A DNA stretch of 64,000 nucleotides from Actinomortierella ambigua (GCA_016098155.1 JAAAJB010000045.1:38075-102074), one strand, 5' to 3'. Shown: positions 11,166-23,624, numbered from the stretch's first letter. Notes: generated from the sequence alone by a model not told the origin. Made by a program: numbers and translations.

Positions 11166-14100
11166 CTATGAGAAAGTGTGTGAGAGAGAGAGAATACAGA
11201 GAAGAGGAAGGCAAGTGTTAATGGTCAGTTTTATTTCGAGAGAAAGGGAGAGTGAGAGAGGCAGATCGTCACAAAAGGATGCTAATACCATTATGCAATG
11301 CTCTGTGTAAAAGTGATAACGTCTGAGTAGAAAGGGTAATCAAGTTTGAAAGTGAAGAGGAGAGTATTGAACCCCAGTTCTTATATGTTTTCTTTCTTTT
11401 CTCTCTCTGTCTCTCTCTTTTTCTGGCCATTATGAGATGTGTTGCACAAACGTTACTGGGTCGACCGTGATGAAGGGAAGTCGACAATTCGGTCAGCAAA
11501 ACACAAAAGCACTTCATTCAAGAGAGCAATTAGCCTCTTTTTTTTTCGTTGCCCCCTTTGCTCAGTTTTTTTTACTCCGAAGATAAGGTTTTCAATTGAC
11601 ATGCATTTTTGCGGGCCACATCATGTGGCGTTGCACCGCCCGTCGACTTTCCTTACCCGGCACCATATCGTCAACAGACACGCTAGCGACGCTTTGGCTC
11701 TGGTTGGTGGAGTTTGTATGCACAGCAGCATCGCCGCAAAACGACACCTTTTTGTTGCTTCTTGTATGGCTCGAGACACGATTCCAGACTGCAACCTTTG
11801 TGTGGCTGATCATTGGGACTTTTTCGACTTTGAGGCTTGACGAATAATGCGCGCGTGATCTGAGGGGAAATTAGCCACGCACAGGGCTTTGATGCATTTT
11901 CCCGAGTTCACCTTACGAAGAATGATTTTCATTTTGTAATAAACCCCTTCCCCCCTATAATCCTTCGGGTACTCATATTTCTTTTTGGTTCTTTCATAAT
12001 GTATCACTATGCTCATACCCGCCGCCGGGGATGAGAAGGGAGTAGACGATCTGAAGACCGCGTTCGAGACCGCTTTCAAGACCTCCATCTGAATACCTTC
12101 AAGCCGCACACCTACGGAATTTAGCTTTAAAAGAGCTTATAGTGGGGTGGTGAGATCGGGATATATTTGGCCTTTTTCTTGATGCGACTAAAATTTTGAA
12201 CCTTGGGGGGAGAGGAGAGCACAAGCAACCCGATTGAACAACGACAGCTTTGTGGAGAAGAATACAAACCAACCCCCCCTGTTTTCTTTTTCTCTCTTTT
12301 GCGTCTTTGTAATCGACCAGCAATCTCCTTTTCGCTGCTCTTCACCCCATCATAAACCTAGAAAACACCATCCCCCTCCCTCCCCTTTTTCATCTTCTGT
12401 ACACATGCCATATCTTTCCGCGAGAGTGAGCGGCGTCTGATGGTCATTGTCTTCGGTCGATGTCGGCGAACTTAGCGTCGGTTTCTTGTCATGGCATCTT
12501 TCACGAAAGAGTCACATTGTCGTGTTTATCGACACGTATGCCAGAGGACGATGAGCTGATATTGAGACGTGCAGCCCTCATTTTGGGGGAGGAGGATGCA
12601 CAGTTTAGGGAACTGTAAATGGAGCAGCTGGGGGGAGGGAGGCTGTGTAGCGCGTATCGTGTCCATGATTATCACTTCAGATGGGGCTTAGTAGCGTAAC
12701 CTTAACAACCGTGTCGCCATAAGGATAGAAGATTAAGCTGGTGAACATGTACGAGGTTGATTGAGAGCGCGTGAACCCGGACCGCTAGTCGACCAAGACC
12801 AGGCTATGGACTGCGCCGCCCAATACGCCATCACCTCCGTGCTAGCGCTTGAGACGCCACCACCACCGCCGCCACAGGCTGATCCAGCCACCGGATACTG
12901 CCCGGTCTGTTGCAAGTACGAGGAGGAAAGAAACTGAAGGAGCGCAGTATCGGACAACATGCAAACAGTGGCACCTTACGAATGAAATTACTCACAAAGT
13001 AAAGCACCGCCCGTTCTGTTATCGGCGGAACCAAGAGGGGAAGCCCAAAAGTATGTGACACGTCAATGGCGCGCATTGGAGTGCGTTCAACGATACTGCG
13101 AGTCATGCGAGGGAGCCATGGTACACCATCATATCGCCTGAGACACCCAGTGCGCATACAACATCGGAACCGCTGCGCCGCTGGCGTTCGCTTTGATCTC
13201 TGCGCACCAACACGACGAAACCACCATTCACACCACATGAACGCCAGAACCTGCCTGGAAGTCCCACACGCACTCAACGTTTAGATGATGTAATTGGTAA
13301 TGACGGCGATGATGGTGACGAAGATGATGTCATGCGGTACCACCATACACGTCCAGAAGGCTTCGTTTTGCTTCGCTGGTGTTGTCCGGGGAGGAAACGT
13401 ACGTGCTTGGGGGGGGGGTTGGACCTTGGGCAGGCATTCGTTTTCAGAGACAATTTGCCGATATGACCATGACACTTTGGTGCAAAATATAGCAAGCTCG
13501 ACAGGTGTCCGCCAAGAAGCGAAGGGACGCAAAACTATCATCTGACACCCCATGGTGTTTTAAAAGAAACACGATCAGCGGCGCCTTGCACCAGGTCCTC
13601 CATGTATCACATCTGTTGGCCATCCTCCTCTTCAAGTCCTTTTTTTTTTTTTTTTTTTGGTGCTGCTTTGTTTGTTTCCTAGCGGGATGTATTATATAAT
13701 GGCATATGCCAGACTTGGATTATTGACAAAGTAGAGTAGAGCAAAGAGCTGACTGATACAGTGGTGAATGGTGGAGTGGTAGGAGACAACATGGGAGCTC
13801 CTCTTTCGGGTTTCTCGACATTTAGTCTGCATTTTCAGGCGACCCTGGTGGGCATCGGCGACTGACAAACAGTAGCGCGGGTTACCAGAGTTCCCTTGTC
13901 AGCCTCGATTTGTAAGGGGGCAGTGGAGACTGGCTGCGTAGCCAGGTCCGCTCTTCCCTTCTGGGTTCCCCCCACCCCACATTCCGCTCTTTTCCTTTTT
14001 CAGCCACTGCAGGCTTGGCTCACCCACTTTGGTCGAGTGGATGGGAAAGAATAATGTGAGTCTAAAAGAGTCTCTCGAATGGGGAAGACGGGAAAGCTGA

Positions 14101-14489
14101 GAAAGATGAGAGTTATATGTCTCTTGTCACCCTCAGCAGCATCTCATTCTTTTGTCTCTCCGACATGCTCCCCCGCATTTTTTTTTAGCCTGCCGAAGTG
14201 GCCAATCATCGACGACCCAAAAAGAAATGAGTTTGCACTCTTGTCCACGGATACAAACACACTGGGTGTTGCAAAATAGTGCTGCAACAATAATAATGAA
14301 GAACATACACAACAGTGACACGGGAGGGAGAAAAAGGGGACGGTCGTGGAAAAGAAGGGAACCTTTTTTTTTTCTAGTCTTCAAAAGGGATCGCTTTCTC
14401 TCTTCTTCTTCTTCTTCTTCCTTTTTTTTTTCATCTCTACATTACTCCTCCCCTTTTTTTAATCACTCCCATTCACGTCTCATTCCACA
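11166..14489. other. 3.3-kb region between Sel1 and FBP1 genes, poor in recognisable genes
   Basis: This stretch should contain the missing first exon of the Sel1 gene and the FBP1 promoter. It has GA/CT-rich stretches (11180-11260, 11400-11420), a G run near 13411-13418, a poly-T at 13640-13658 and several T-rich tracts before the FBP1 start. Two weak spliced-ORF candidates on the minus strand (11810-12088 and 12733-13277) are listed separately. Nothing else is supported. Confidence 0.5.
11810..12088 (-). CDS. Candidate micro-gene, 39-residue basic peptide (speculative)
   Basis: Two short frames join with consensus splice sites: exon 12088-12019 ends at GTATGAGC and exon 11859-11810 follows CCCCTCAG. 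Phase 1 joins phase 1 to give 39 codons and a TGA. The product starts MEVLKAVSNAVF and ends RQASKSKKSQ, so it has a hydrophobic helix start and a basic tail. Codons are GC-rich at third positions like neighbouring real exons, which is the only support besides the splice sites. No family is recognised. The same DNA could instead be a 5' exon of the Sel1 gene. Confidence 0.25.
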   Translation of the reverse strand: MEVLKAVSNAVFRSSTPFSSPAAGMSIVIHYERTKKKYEYPKDYRGEGVYYKMKIILRKVNSGKCIKALCVANFPSDHARIIRQASKSKKSQ

Positions 14490-16448
14490 ATGTCGACCCC
14501 AAAAGTCCAGACCGAGCTCATCACCCTCACCCGTCACGTCTTCCAGGAGCAGGTCGAGCACCACAAGGAAGCCTCTGGTGACCTCACTCTGCTGTTGACT
14601 GCCATCCAGCTCGGCTGCAAGTTTGTCGCCTCCAACGTCCGCAAGGCCAGCTTGATCAGCATGTAAGTCTTGATCCTTTCCGTCTATCCCGTGTTTTCCA
14701 AGAAACCAAATCTGGGTATCAAGGCCCCCAAAACAAAGCACCAAAACATCGCATACACAGCACACAGACTACACACCGCAATTGAAACCAGAGATGGCAT
14801 TGCAGCAATACGAGATGGACGTTGAGTGTTTACCAGTATCGAAAAACTCATTCCTATTTTCTCCGCGTCTTTCTATTGTTTTTCTTTTTTCCTCTACTAC
14901 TTTTTGAATACGACTACTAGCACCGGTCTGGCCAACACCTCCAACGTCCAGGGCGAGGACCAGAAGAAGCTGGATGTCATTGCCAACGAGATCTTCATCA
15001 ATGCGCTGCGCTCGTCGAGCAAGGTGGCCGTCATGGTCTCGGAGGAGGATGAGGAGGCCATCATTGTCGACGTGAAGCAACGTGGCAAGTACTGCGTCGT
15101 CTTTGACCCTCTTGACGGCTCGTCCAACATTGACTGTGGTGTCTCCATCGGTACAATCTTTGGCATCTACAAGGTGGTAAGTCTTGAGCCTTTTTTTTTT
15201 TTTTTTGGGATCTTTGATCTTCCTTCATCCCCATCAATGTTGTCGGACTCCTTTCTCATCGCTGGAAGAACCAACACGTAAAAACGGGAAAGAAAAAGTG
15301 GTGGGGTGCAAGCAGAAAAAAAAACACATGGATGGACAGACCTTTTCTTCCGACCATGGACAATATCGGAATAGAAGCAAAACATTCACCCTCATGGGTG
15401 TTTCCCATTATTTTCAGACACTTGTTTCGGGTCGTCTGTTCGTGTGTAGTGAACACAACGCGCGGGTTACAAAGTGGTTGGAATTCTCCCACGCCTGTCT
15501 TCTGGCCAAATTTATCCCCTCAATTTTTTTTTCCAACTCCTCTTTTTTTTTTGGAGATCCTTTTTATTTTCGTTTTGTGCTTCCCCTGATCAGAGACATG
15601 CAGATGGGTGGGGAGAGAGAAAGAGGGGGGGAGGAAGGCGCGCGAGGCTGGTGTCCTCTTCCCCCCACCCATCTCCTTTCCACATTGGAACACATCTCTC
15701 TCTGCCTTGTTTCTGATTTCCCGCGTCTAACACAGCTTCTCTTTCCCTCTCCAATCTGAATAGCATGACGATTCGGAAGGTAATCTCGCGGACGTCCTCC
15801 GCCCCGGCAAGGAGATGGTTGCTGCTGGCTACTGCACATACGGCTCGTGCTCGACTCTTGTCTTGTCGACTGGTCGTGGTGTCAACGGTTACACTCTGGA
15901 TACCGAGATTGGCGAGTTCATCCTTACCCATCCCAACGTATGTATTTATTTTAACTTTTACCACCAGAAGAAAAGGAACCCTTCTCCCATCATCAATCAC
16001 GTGTGCTTACACGCTCTTCCTTTTTTTTTAGATCCGTATTCCTTCGCGCGGCAAGATCTACGCCGTCAACGAGGGCAACTCCAAGTACTGGGACGTGCCC
16101 TGCCAAAAGTACTTCCACTCGCTCAAGTTCCCCGAGGAGCCCAAGAAGCCGTACTCGGCGCGTTATGTGGGATCGATGGTGGCGGATGTGCACCGTACGA
16201 TGCTTTACGGCGGTATCTTCTGTTACCCAGCCGACTCAAAGTCCAAGAACGGCAAGCTCCGCATCCTGTACGAGTGCTTCCCCATGGCCTATTTGGTCGA
16301 GCAGGCCGGTGGCCGTGCCACGACTGGCCGCCAGCGCATGCTCGACGTCCAGCCTGCTTCCATCCACGCTCGCTCGCCCATCTTCCTCGGCTCCAAGGAG
16401 GATGTTGAGGATGTCGAGGCTGCGTACGCTGCTCACCCTGAGAAGTAA
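14490..16448 (+). CDS. FBP1: Fructose-1,6-bisphosphatase
   Basis: Four exons: 14490-14662, 14921-15176, 15764-15937 and 16032-16448. They total 340 codons including the stop, giving 339 residues, the usual family size. Hallmarks are GEDQKKLDV (dynamic loop and early metal region), VSEEDEE and [11 protein letters not shown] (metal-binding Glu and Asp residues), and [12 protein letters not shown], the family active-site signature around the catalytic Lys. The enzyme removes the 1-phosphate of fructose 1,6-bisphosphate, the committed cytosolic step of gluconeogenesis. Intron 2 is the longest (587 bp) with several homopolymer runs. The start fits the N-terminal family pattern ([14 protein letters not shown]). 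The gene is convergent with the EH/SPRY gene on its right. No carbon-responsive promoter site could be assigned with confidence. Confidence 0.97.
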
Positions 16449-16728
16449 ACTAGCATGGTTACCCACTTTTTACCCTTTACCCTCTCTCTTTCTTTCAAGG
16501 CATTTTTTTTCTCTCCCCACGCACATATAACCAAGATATCTCACCTCTCACTCCATTTCTTTTTTGTATTTTCTTCTTTTCTTCAACACACCCAATAATA
16601 CCATTCTTTTCCACTCGCTTGTACCAACAAATCAATTCTTGATCTGCCAAGAAAAAAAATAGTTTTGTGATTTGTCATGCTGAGGAATGTAATAGTCTGT
16701 GCAGCGGCATAGAAAAGAGGAGAAAGGC

Positions 16729-19700
16729 CTAACTGGTGATCGACAAGAGATCGAACAAGAAAGGCTTTTGACCAAAGTTGGCGACAAACTCAAAGCCAGG
16801 AGCATCACCATCAGGAGGATAAGGCAGGATCGGTTGTTGATGATGAGGACGAAGCTGGTGGTTGTGCATCATCCCACCCCCCGTGGCATTCGGCGGTGAG
16901 ATCTTCGACCCAGCACCACCGCTTCCGTTCCCACCACCATTATCGACGGTCGACACACAGGGGAAACAATCCAGCACGTCGAGTTCATAAAACGCCTGGC
17001 CCAGACACTCGCCATTCAGCGTAAAGAACAACTCGCGGCTCGCAAAGTCGACGCCACACCCAACGACGGCCCCGGTCTTGAAGGGCAGTCCTCGAGCGCG
17101 GGCCTTCATCTTGCCCGACAACGATCGTGCATGCAACGACGACCGGTTCTCGGAAATCGCCAGGAAATCCCCTTGCTCGCCAGAGTACCCATACGAGTCT
17201 GGCCGCCATCCAAGCACGTCCGTCATCTTTTGCTGCCCGCCACAGATCCCGACAATCACCGTCCCCACCTCCGCCCGCGGCATGTACAGCATCGTCACCT
17301 CGAAATAGAATATGTCCTTATCGCGAGGCGAGATACGCGGTCCGCGGATACAGCCTGCTCCGCGCCCTGCGAGAGAAAGAGAAAAGATAAAAGAGAAAAG
17401 GCGGAATTAATGGTCCGGCTTCTAGAGCTGTCGGGGGGAAAAGTCCTGGTAGATCTCCATGTTTGTGTAATCTCCTGTTTTTCTTTTCTGTTTCTTGTTT
17501 ATCAAAGTTACCTGAAGCAAGGATGGTAAGGCCATCTGGCTGGATCTTAAACATGCTTTCCTCATAGATGCCATTGGACCATGTGAAAGCAGGATTGATG
17601 GTCTTCGGGAGCGCTGCTACCTTCTAAAAAAAGTCGGAAGAATTAACAACAATAGAGATGGTGTTATTTCAGAGGTCCTTGTATTTCTCTTTTTCCCTTT
17701 TTCTTCAATGAAACCAGAGTCTTTCCATCCATCTTTGTTTCAAGAACATGCATACACAAAACAACCAAACACACACACTTGCCTTCTTATAATCAACAAT
17801 GTTGAACAAAAAGGTCTGATCTCCAAAGTTGGCATTAATCTCGGTGCCAGACTGGGACAGAGCAATGGCCGGGTAGAGTGGGATCGAGTCCTTGATGAAC
17901 CGGAACGCAACACCGAGCATGTCGCCGTTGAGTGTGAAGAACACGGTCCGGTCCATAAAGTTGACGCCACACCCAACGGTGTCGCCTTCATTGTATTCAA
18001 ACGAATATTCAATGTTTTGCTTGCCATTGCCAAAATACAAATGCCCGTCGTCACTGTGGTATCCCCATGAGTCCAAATCCCACCCTAATGATTTTGGTTT
18101 TTGTTTTTTTGCACAAGGAAAAGAATAAAAAAAAAAGTTAGACAGGATTGGGTAGGAGTTCTCCCTTTTTTTCGAGTGAGGCGGTATTTGGCATTCAAGA
18201 ACGGAAAAAAAAAGAAAAAACACAATATTGGCCTCCATACCAACTTGACAGTTCTTGCGAAGCGTCTTGCTGGCGACGCCAATACTGATGGCACTCTTGC
18301 CGTTGAACCGATCAATGGTGATCTCAAAGTAGAACACATTGCAGTTGGGGTTGATGGGATGATTGGCTGTCACTGATGTCGACACCGTCATGTCGTTCTT
18401 ATAGTCGGCTATTTGTCACAACGAAAGAAAACAAAAAAAATGTTGTTGGTTAGTTACATCGGGAGGCTCTCGCGCGCGCGGTGCGGAATAAAAAAAAACA
18501 AAACCGAGCAAAGATCACGACATTTCACGGACAAACCCCGTCTACTCCTCCACACACTCCCCCTCACCCTCTCTTATTTTTTTCTCCACATCATTTTCTC
18601 TCTTACTTTTGTATCGGATATAACTGCCTTCAACATCCAGCTCCGGTGGGGCCGACTCATGGTCCCACGCGTCCGGGACATGTGCAAACAAGGCTGGGTT
18701 CGCCTCCTCGGGTTTCATCCGCTTGACGACTAACGACGAGGGCGTGGTTGTTGTTGCCGCTGCCAGGATATCCTGCTGCGTCTTCACCGCTGCCGAAAGC
18801 GGCTTTTGCGCACCTCCAACCGAACTCGTCGACGACCGCAGAAGATTGACGCCTATTCCTCCTCCTCCTCCTCCTCCTCCTCCTCCTCCGACAATACCCA
18901 CATTGCCGTAATCGTTATGGCCTACATGATGATAGCTAGGCAGAGGAGGCGAAGAGGCGGAATAAGGACCCACTTTCTGTGGGCCTGGGTAGCCATCTGG
19001 GGATGCAGCAGCAGCGGCGAGCAGTGTGCTATGATTGGGGAATGAGAGTCCTGCCGATGCCGATGTTGATGTTGCTGTTGTGGTTGCAGCTGAAACGTTT
19101 GGCAGTGGTGACGCGATATAGGGAGGCAAGGACGGTAGCGAGGAGATGCTGGGCCCTGTCGGGATGGCAAGTGGTTGCGCCAAGTAAATGGGCTGAGTAG
19201 CGGAGGTCATGTTGTCCGGGAACGTGTAAGAGCCCGAAAACATGGATGACAAGCTGGGTGGTCCACCCGCTGATGCTGGTGTTGTCATCGCTGCCGAGAA
19301 CGAGGGCGAGGGAGGAGGGTACATTGGTGGTGGATACATACTCGAGGAGGTTGGCAACAGCAGAGATCCTTCTCCTCCTGCCGCTGAGGTTGCTGTTGCT
19401 GTTGTTGTAGCCGAAAAACCACTATAGCCTGTCGGTGGCAACGCGGTAGGCGGGTAGGAAGGTGGGCGGCCCATGGCTGACAGGCTGCTCGGATAAGGTG
19501 TGGCGGCGGTATCAAATCCACCTGTCGCGAGCAAGAGGGGTGAGAGCGGTGCCGACGACAAGGGCGGCAGAGGCGATGATGATGGTGGTGGTGGTAGGGG
19601 TGCAAGACCAGCTCCATGAGCAGCTGTAGTGATCTCCTGGGGTGAAGATGAAGAAGACGCATAGGGGAAAGCGGTCGTGTTGTTCTTATGACCACCACCG

Positions 19701-20743
19701 CTGGTGATAGGCATGACTTCGATCGCCCCTGGCAAGACAGCCGAAGGACCAGGCACCTGACGAGGTGGAGGCACGATGCGTCCAACCGAGGCGGCCGATA
19801 TCATGAGCTCGTCTGGCAAATCATCCGGCCAGTCGTAGCCAACAGCCTTGCATGTGACGAGGTGCAGGCCGGCGATGAACTGGATGCGGCTCAGCGTGCT
19901 CGAACCCTCCGGGTTCAAGAGTGACCATAGACGTACCAAGTCTTGGCTTTTCAAGCTGAGTGTCATAAACACTTTTCCTGCAATGTCCGCTGTAGTCGTT
20001 GATATTGTCGATATTGTTTAAAAAAAAAAAAAAAAAGGGGACACAGGTGGAAGTTAGAATGGGACAACAAAACAACAAAATACCCAAACGGGGAAAAATG
20101 AAGCCCAAAACAGCGATGGCTAACTTACTGGAGACACAGCCTTCAGCAGGCCGCTCCCACAAGCCATAGATACGTTCGTAGGAAGCACGCTCCGACTCTG
20201 AAAACTTCCAGTCCATGGGTGCTGTCTCGAGCTCCTGCAAGACCTCATGATGGCCACCCGCACCACCGCTGCCATTCCCAGCTGCTGCTGCAGCAGCAGA
20301 ATCGTTTGTGTCCAGTCTCGGCAGAGCCGCCGGCGAAGGCAAGGGCGACGCCGCCGCTGATGACCTTCCTCCATTAGAAGCAGTACTCGAGGAAGAGCTC
20401 GACCGCTTGACAGAGCTGGTCGCCCCTTTGGACTTTGACGAACTTCTCGATGGAGGGTTGCTGTTACTGCCGCCGTCACTCTTCGATGCACTAGCGGACA
20501 AAACCTCTTTGCGCAGACTCGAGGCTGTGTGGCTGCCGCTGCTCGGCGTACGCTTGGTGGTGACAGTAGGAGTCGTGTTGGGAGACGACGACGACACAGC
20601 CGCTGCTGCTGCTGCTGATATTGTAGCTGAAGCTGTAGTGGTAGTGGTAGTAGTGGTGGTGATGGTTGACATTGTGGCTGTAGTTGAGGACGACGAAGCA
20701 CCCATTGCAGGCGACGATGCCCGAGACCGCGATGTACCAACAG

Positions 20744-20774
<31 letters not shown>

Positions 20775-23624
20775 CGACCCTGTCGCCTTCTGACCGCTTC
20801 CCGAGCCTGAGCTTGAACGCGACAGACTCGACTGCAGCTCTAAAATATAAGCGTCGACAGCTCCGCTCATAGTACCATCGCCCAGAAGAATGCCGAGATC
20901 CAGACCATCATCTTGTTTGCTGGCTGCGTCATCCTCGCTGATACTGTCTCCATCCATGTCTCCATCACCATTTTCATCGTTGACTTCCACATAATCTTCC
21001 TCGACATGGGTCAAGACAGTAGGGCCTGCCGTAGTCGTCGTCGTCGGCGTCGGCGTCGTCGTTGTTGATGATGGTCGTGGAGCTGGTGTAGGCGATGGAC
21101 TGACAGGCGTACCAGCCGATCCTTGTTGTGGGCCTCCAAAGTGTGACAGCAATGCAGGCTTGGGTCCGGGTAGCGGAGGAGGGCCACCTGCCTTCTTCTT
21201 GGTAGGTGAGACTAGAGGTTTGAGAATGGGGGAACCTACCACCACTGCGGGCGAGTCTTGGGTATTGGGTGATCCATGAGCTGCTCTAAAAAGATGTCGG
21301 CCGTCTTCCCTGGCATCGTCTTCCTGCGCAGAGTTGCCGTCGGTATGGTCGCCTTTGTCTATGGCAGCAGCGGCGGCGACAGCGGCGGCAGCGGCGGCAG
21401 TAGGGATGGGTTGAATTTCTTGCGTAAACTCTGCCGAGGGTATGGTCCAGCTGCTTAGCGAGAAGTACGACATCAATGATGGTGATGTTGTTGTTGATGG
21501 TTTTGTCGTGGCCGAGTCTGACGTGGCCGCCGCCGAGGATGTCGTGACAGTATCGCTCTTTTTTTGATTGATTTTTTGCTTATCTTCTTCATTGCTGCTC
21601 TTGCCGTCATCATCATCATCATCGTCATCGTCATCCTCCTCCTCCTCTTCTTCCTCCTCCAACACCACTGTCAAGGACGACTGCTCCGAAAGTGCGTGGG
21701 GCAAGTTGTCGACCTCGGTCAGCGCCGATTGCTCGTGCAGGCTGTAGGGTAGGTGGTCTACTTCTGTCAGCGAAGACTGTTCGTTCAGGCCATGTGGTAG
21801 ATTGTCAACCTCGGTCAGCGCTGACTGTTCATTCAGACCATGTGGTAGACCATCGACTTCGGTCAGCGCCGATTGCTCGTGTATGCCGTGTGGCAGGTTG
21901 TCCACTTCGGTGAGAGGCGACTCGTTCTGAGGCGATGGTCCATGATGAGCGTTCACGAAATGCTGCGGTGTCGTCACAGGATGGCTATGCTGGTGAGGAT
22001 GCGAGTTGCCGCTGCCACTGCCATTGCCGTTGCCCCACATCGCCCCTGCTACCTGGACCGCAGATGAAGGTATTGTAGCCGTTGTGATCGATGGCAATAC
22101 ACTCGAAGTGGCATCCAGCTCGGTGAGCGACGACTCGGCCTTGGGAATCGGTCCAGACTCGGTCAGTGAGGACTGATACTCCACAGGCGTAGGGATTGCT
22201 CCATCGACTCCTACCCCGACTCCACTCGCTGCGACCATGTTGCTACCGTTGCTACTGCTGTTGCCCATCCCACCCATGCTAATGCCTGCAGTGCTAAAGC
22301 CAATGTGGCCAGAGATGAGACTCGGCTGCTGCTGCTGCTGCATTGATGAAGGGGTGGCGTTCACTGGACTGGGTAGGTGACTCGTAACTGGCGACTGGAT
22401 GGCCGTCGGAGAAACACCGTTCAAACTCACCGGCGACATCACTGGAGTTCCGCCAGGTCGCCAGCCAAAGGACGCTGAACTCTTGCGTCGATTCAGTTCT
22501 TCGTGCAGTTGATTCTGGCGCTCACGCTCCTGCTGGATCTGCAATTGAATTTCATGTCGGGCGTCCTGTTGCTGCTGCTGCTGACTCGCCGATACCTGGC
22601 TCGTCGAGTACAAAGACGACAATGCATTCGCTGTCGATGTCACTGTCGCTGTCGTTGCCGTTGTCGTTGTCGTCATCGTCGTCAAGGAGAGAGGCCGCGA
22701 CGCCAACATAGGTGAGTGGACTGGTTGCTGGTGGGTGGGCTGTGGCGAATGCACCAAGGGCAAATTGGGCTGCATCGTTGAATCAGGCACTTGAACCTTG
22801 ATGCCATCATGAAAACTGGAAGGGCGCTGCTGCTGCTGCTGCTGCTGCTGTTTTTGTCTCCAAGACTGGACTTGCATCTCTGTCATTTCTGCTTTGTACA
22901 GCTCATTGGACGGCGACGCGACCTGGCTGGTCGAAGAAGAAGAAGAAGACAAAAAGGATATAGGCGCCGAAACGAAGGTAGCCGGCGAGTGACCTGCTGA
23001 CGTCAAACTTGCTAGACCAGCATACGGCGACTGATAGCCAGAGTACGCCGTTGTCGACGGAGGAGCCGAGAAAGTTGTTGCAATTGCTAAAACCTCCGTC
23101 CTACGCTCGGGCTCTTCGTGTACACCAGACATACTCTGCTGCTGTTGCTGATATTGGTGGTGGTGGTGGTGGGGCGGGGGCTGAGCCGTCGTAACGAACC
23201 CGTGGTGAAGCTGTGAGCTCGGGGTCACAGGCGAGGCAGCCGGGCCTAGACCTGCCACGACCGCCGAGGTGGGAGTGGGGGAATAAGGGGGAGGCTGACC
23301 GTAAGGATGGGGTTGTTGTTGCTGTTGCAGTTGTTGCTGCTGGTGCTGCTGCTGTGGTTGGACAAATGGAAGTTGCTGTTGCTGCTGCATGTGCGGATGG
23401 TATGATGCCGACACGGTTGGTGGTGGTGCATGAGCGTAGTACGGCGGTTGTTGCTGCTGCTGGAGCGGGGCATACGGCTGGTAGCCATAGGGGCTATATG
23501 GTTGCGACGCTGGGGACGGTGGTGGTGGTGGTGCCGCGTGCTGTTGGACTGGTGGGTATTGTTGGTATGGATAGGGCTGCTGATGGCCAAAAGGGTACTG
23601 GCCCCCAGGAGGATAGTAGCTCAT
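16729..23624 (-). CDS. EH-domain protein with two SPRY domains, 2032 residues
   Basis: Proposed exons in coding order: 23624-20129, 19989-18607, 18408-18241, 18084-17783, 17623-17512 and 17366-16729. They sum to exactly 2033 codons. The first about 1140 residues are low complexity (Pro/Gln/Tyr-rich start MSYYPPGGQ, poly-Gln, Ser/Thr, an acidic run, and a five-copy 16-residue repeat). An EH-like domain spans the exon 1/2 junction (SERASYERIYGLWER, then DIAGKVFMTLSL, LVRLWSLL, TLSRIQFIAGLHL). A second low-complexity linker follows, then SPRY 1 (VTANHPINPN, FYFEITI, DSWGYHSDDG, GCGVNF, VFFTLNGD) and SPRY 2 (FYFEVTM, DSYGYSGEQG, GCGVDF, LFFTLNGE, FVANFGQ). Intron 4 needs a GC donor (AAG|GCAAGT) to keep frame. 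EH domains bind NPF peptides in endocytic adaptors and SPRY domains are protein-binding, so an endocytosis or trafficking scaffold is the best guess. It could be split into two genes, but linked phases argue against that. Confidence 0.8.
21675..21914 (-). repeat. Five-copy 48-bp tandem repeat inside the EH/SPRY coding region
   Basis: Five head-to-tail 48-bp units encode 16-residue repeats of the form LTEVDxLPHGLxEQSx. A partial sixth start (LTVV) and earlier degenerate echoes (SSLTESGPIPKAE, SSLTELD) are present. Units differ at several mostly synonymous positions, so the array is not a fresh duplication or an assembly stutter. Each unit carries an acidic-hydrophobic core flanked by Ser/Thr, compatible with a short binding motif shown several times. 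Confidence 0.93.

Noticed and set aside
13274..13553. Membrane-like peptide VVPHDIIFVTIIAVITNYI on the minus strand
   Set aside because: Single hydrophobic word from a GAT/GTC-rich stretch with no linked exons.
16729..17298. Stand-alone SPRY gene
   Set aside because: The first Met lies inside the SPRY fold; an in-phase upstream exon with an acceptor at 17367-17368 supplies the missing strands.
18542..19972. A separate Ser/Pro-rich gene distinct from the SPRY and upstream exons
   Set aside because: Consensus donors and acceptors at both ends join it in phase to the neighbouring exons, and the EH-like domain is split exactly across its 5' junction.
19821..20740. Overlapping frames opposite and within the EH/SPRY exon 1 (several of 60-200 codons)
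   Set aside because: They are out-of-frame shadows of CAG, GCC and ACC codon runs.
21675..21914. CRISPR-like direct repeats
   Set aside because: The 48-bp repeats are contiguous with no spacers and lie inside an open coding frame of a eukaryotic gene.
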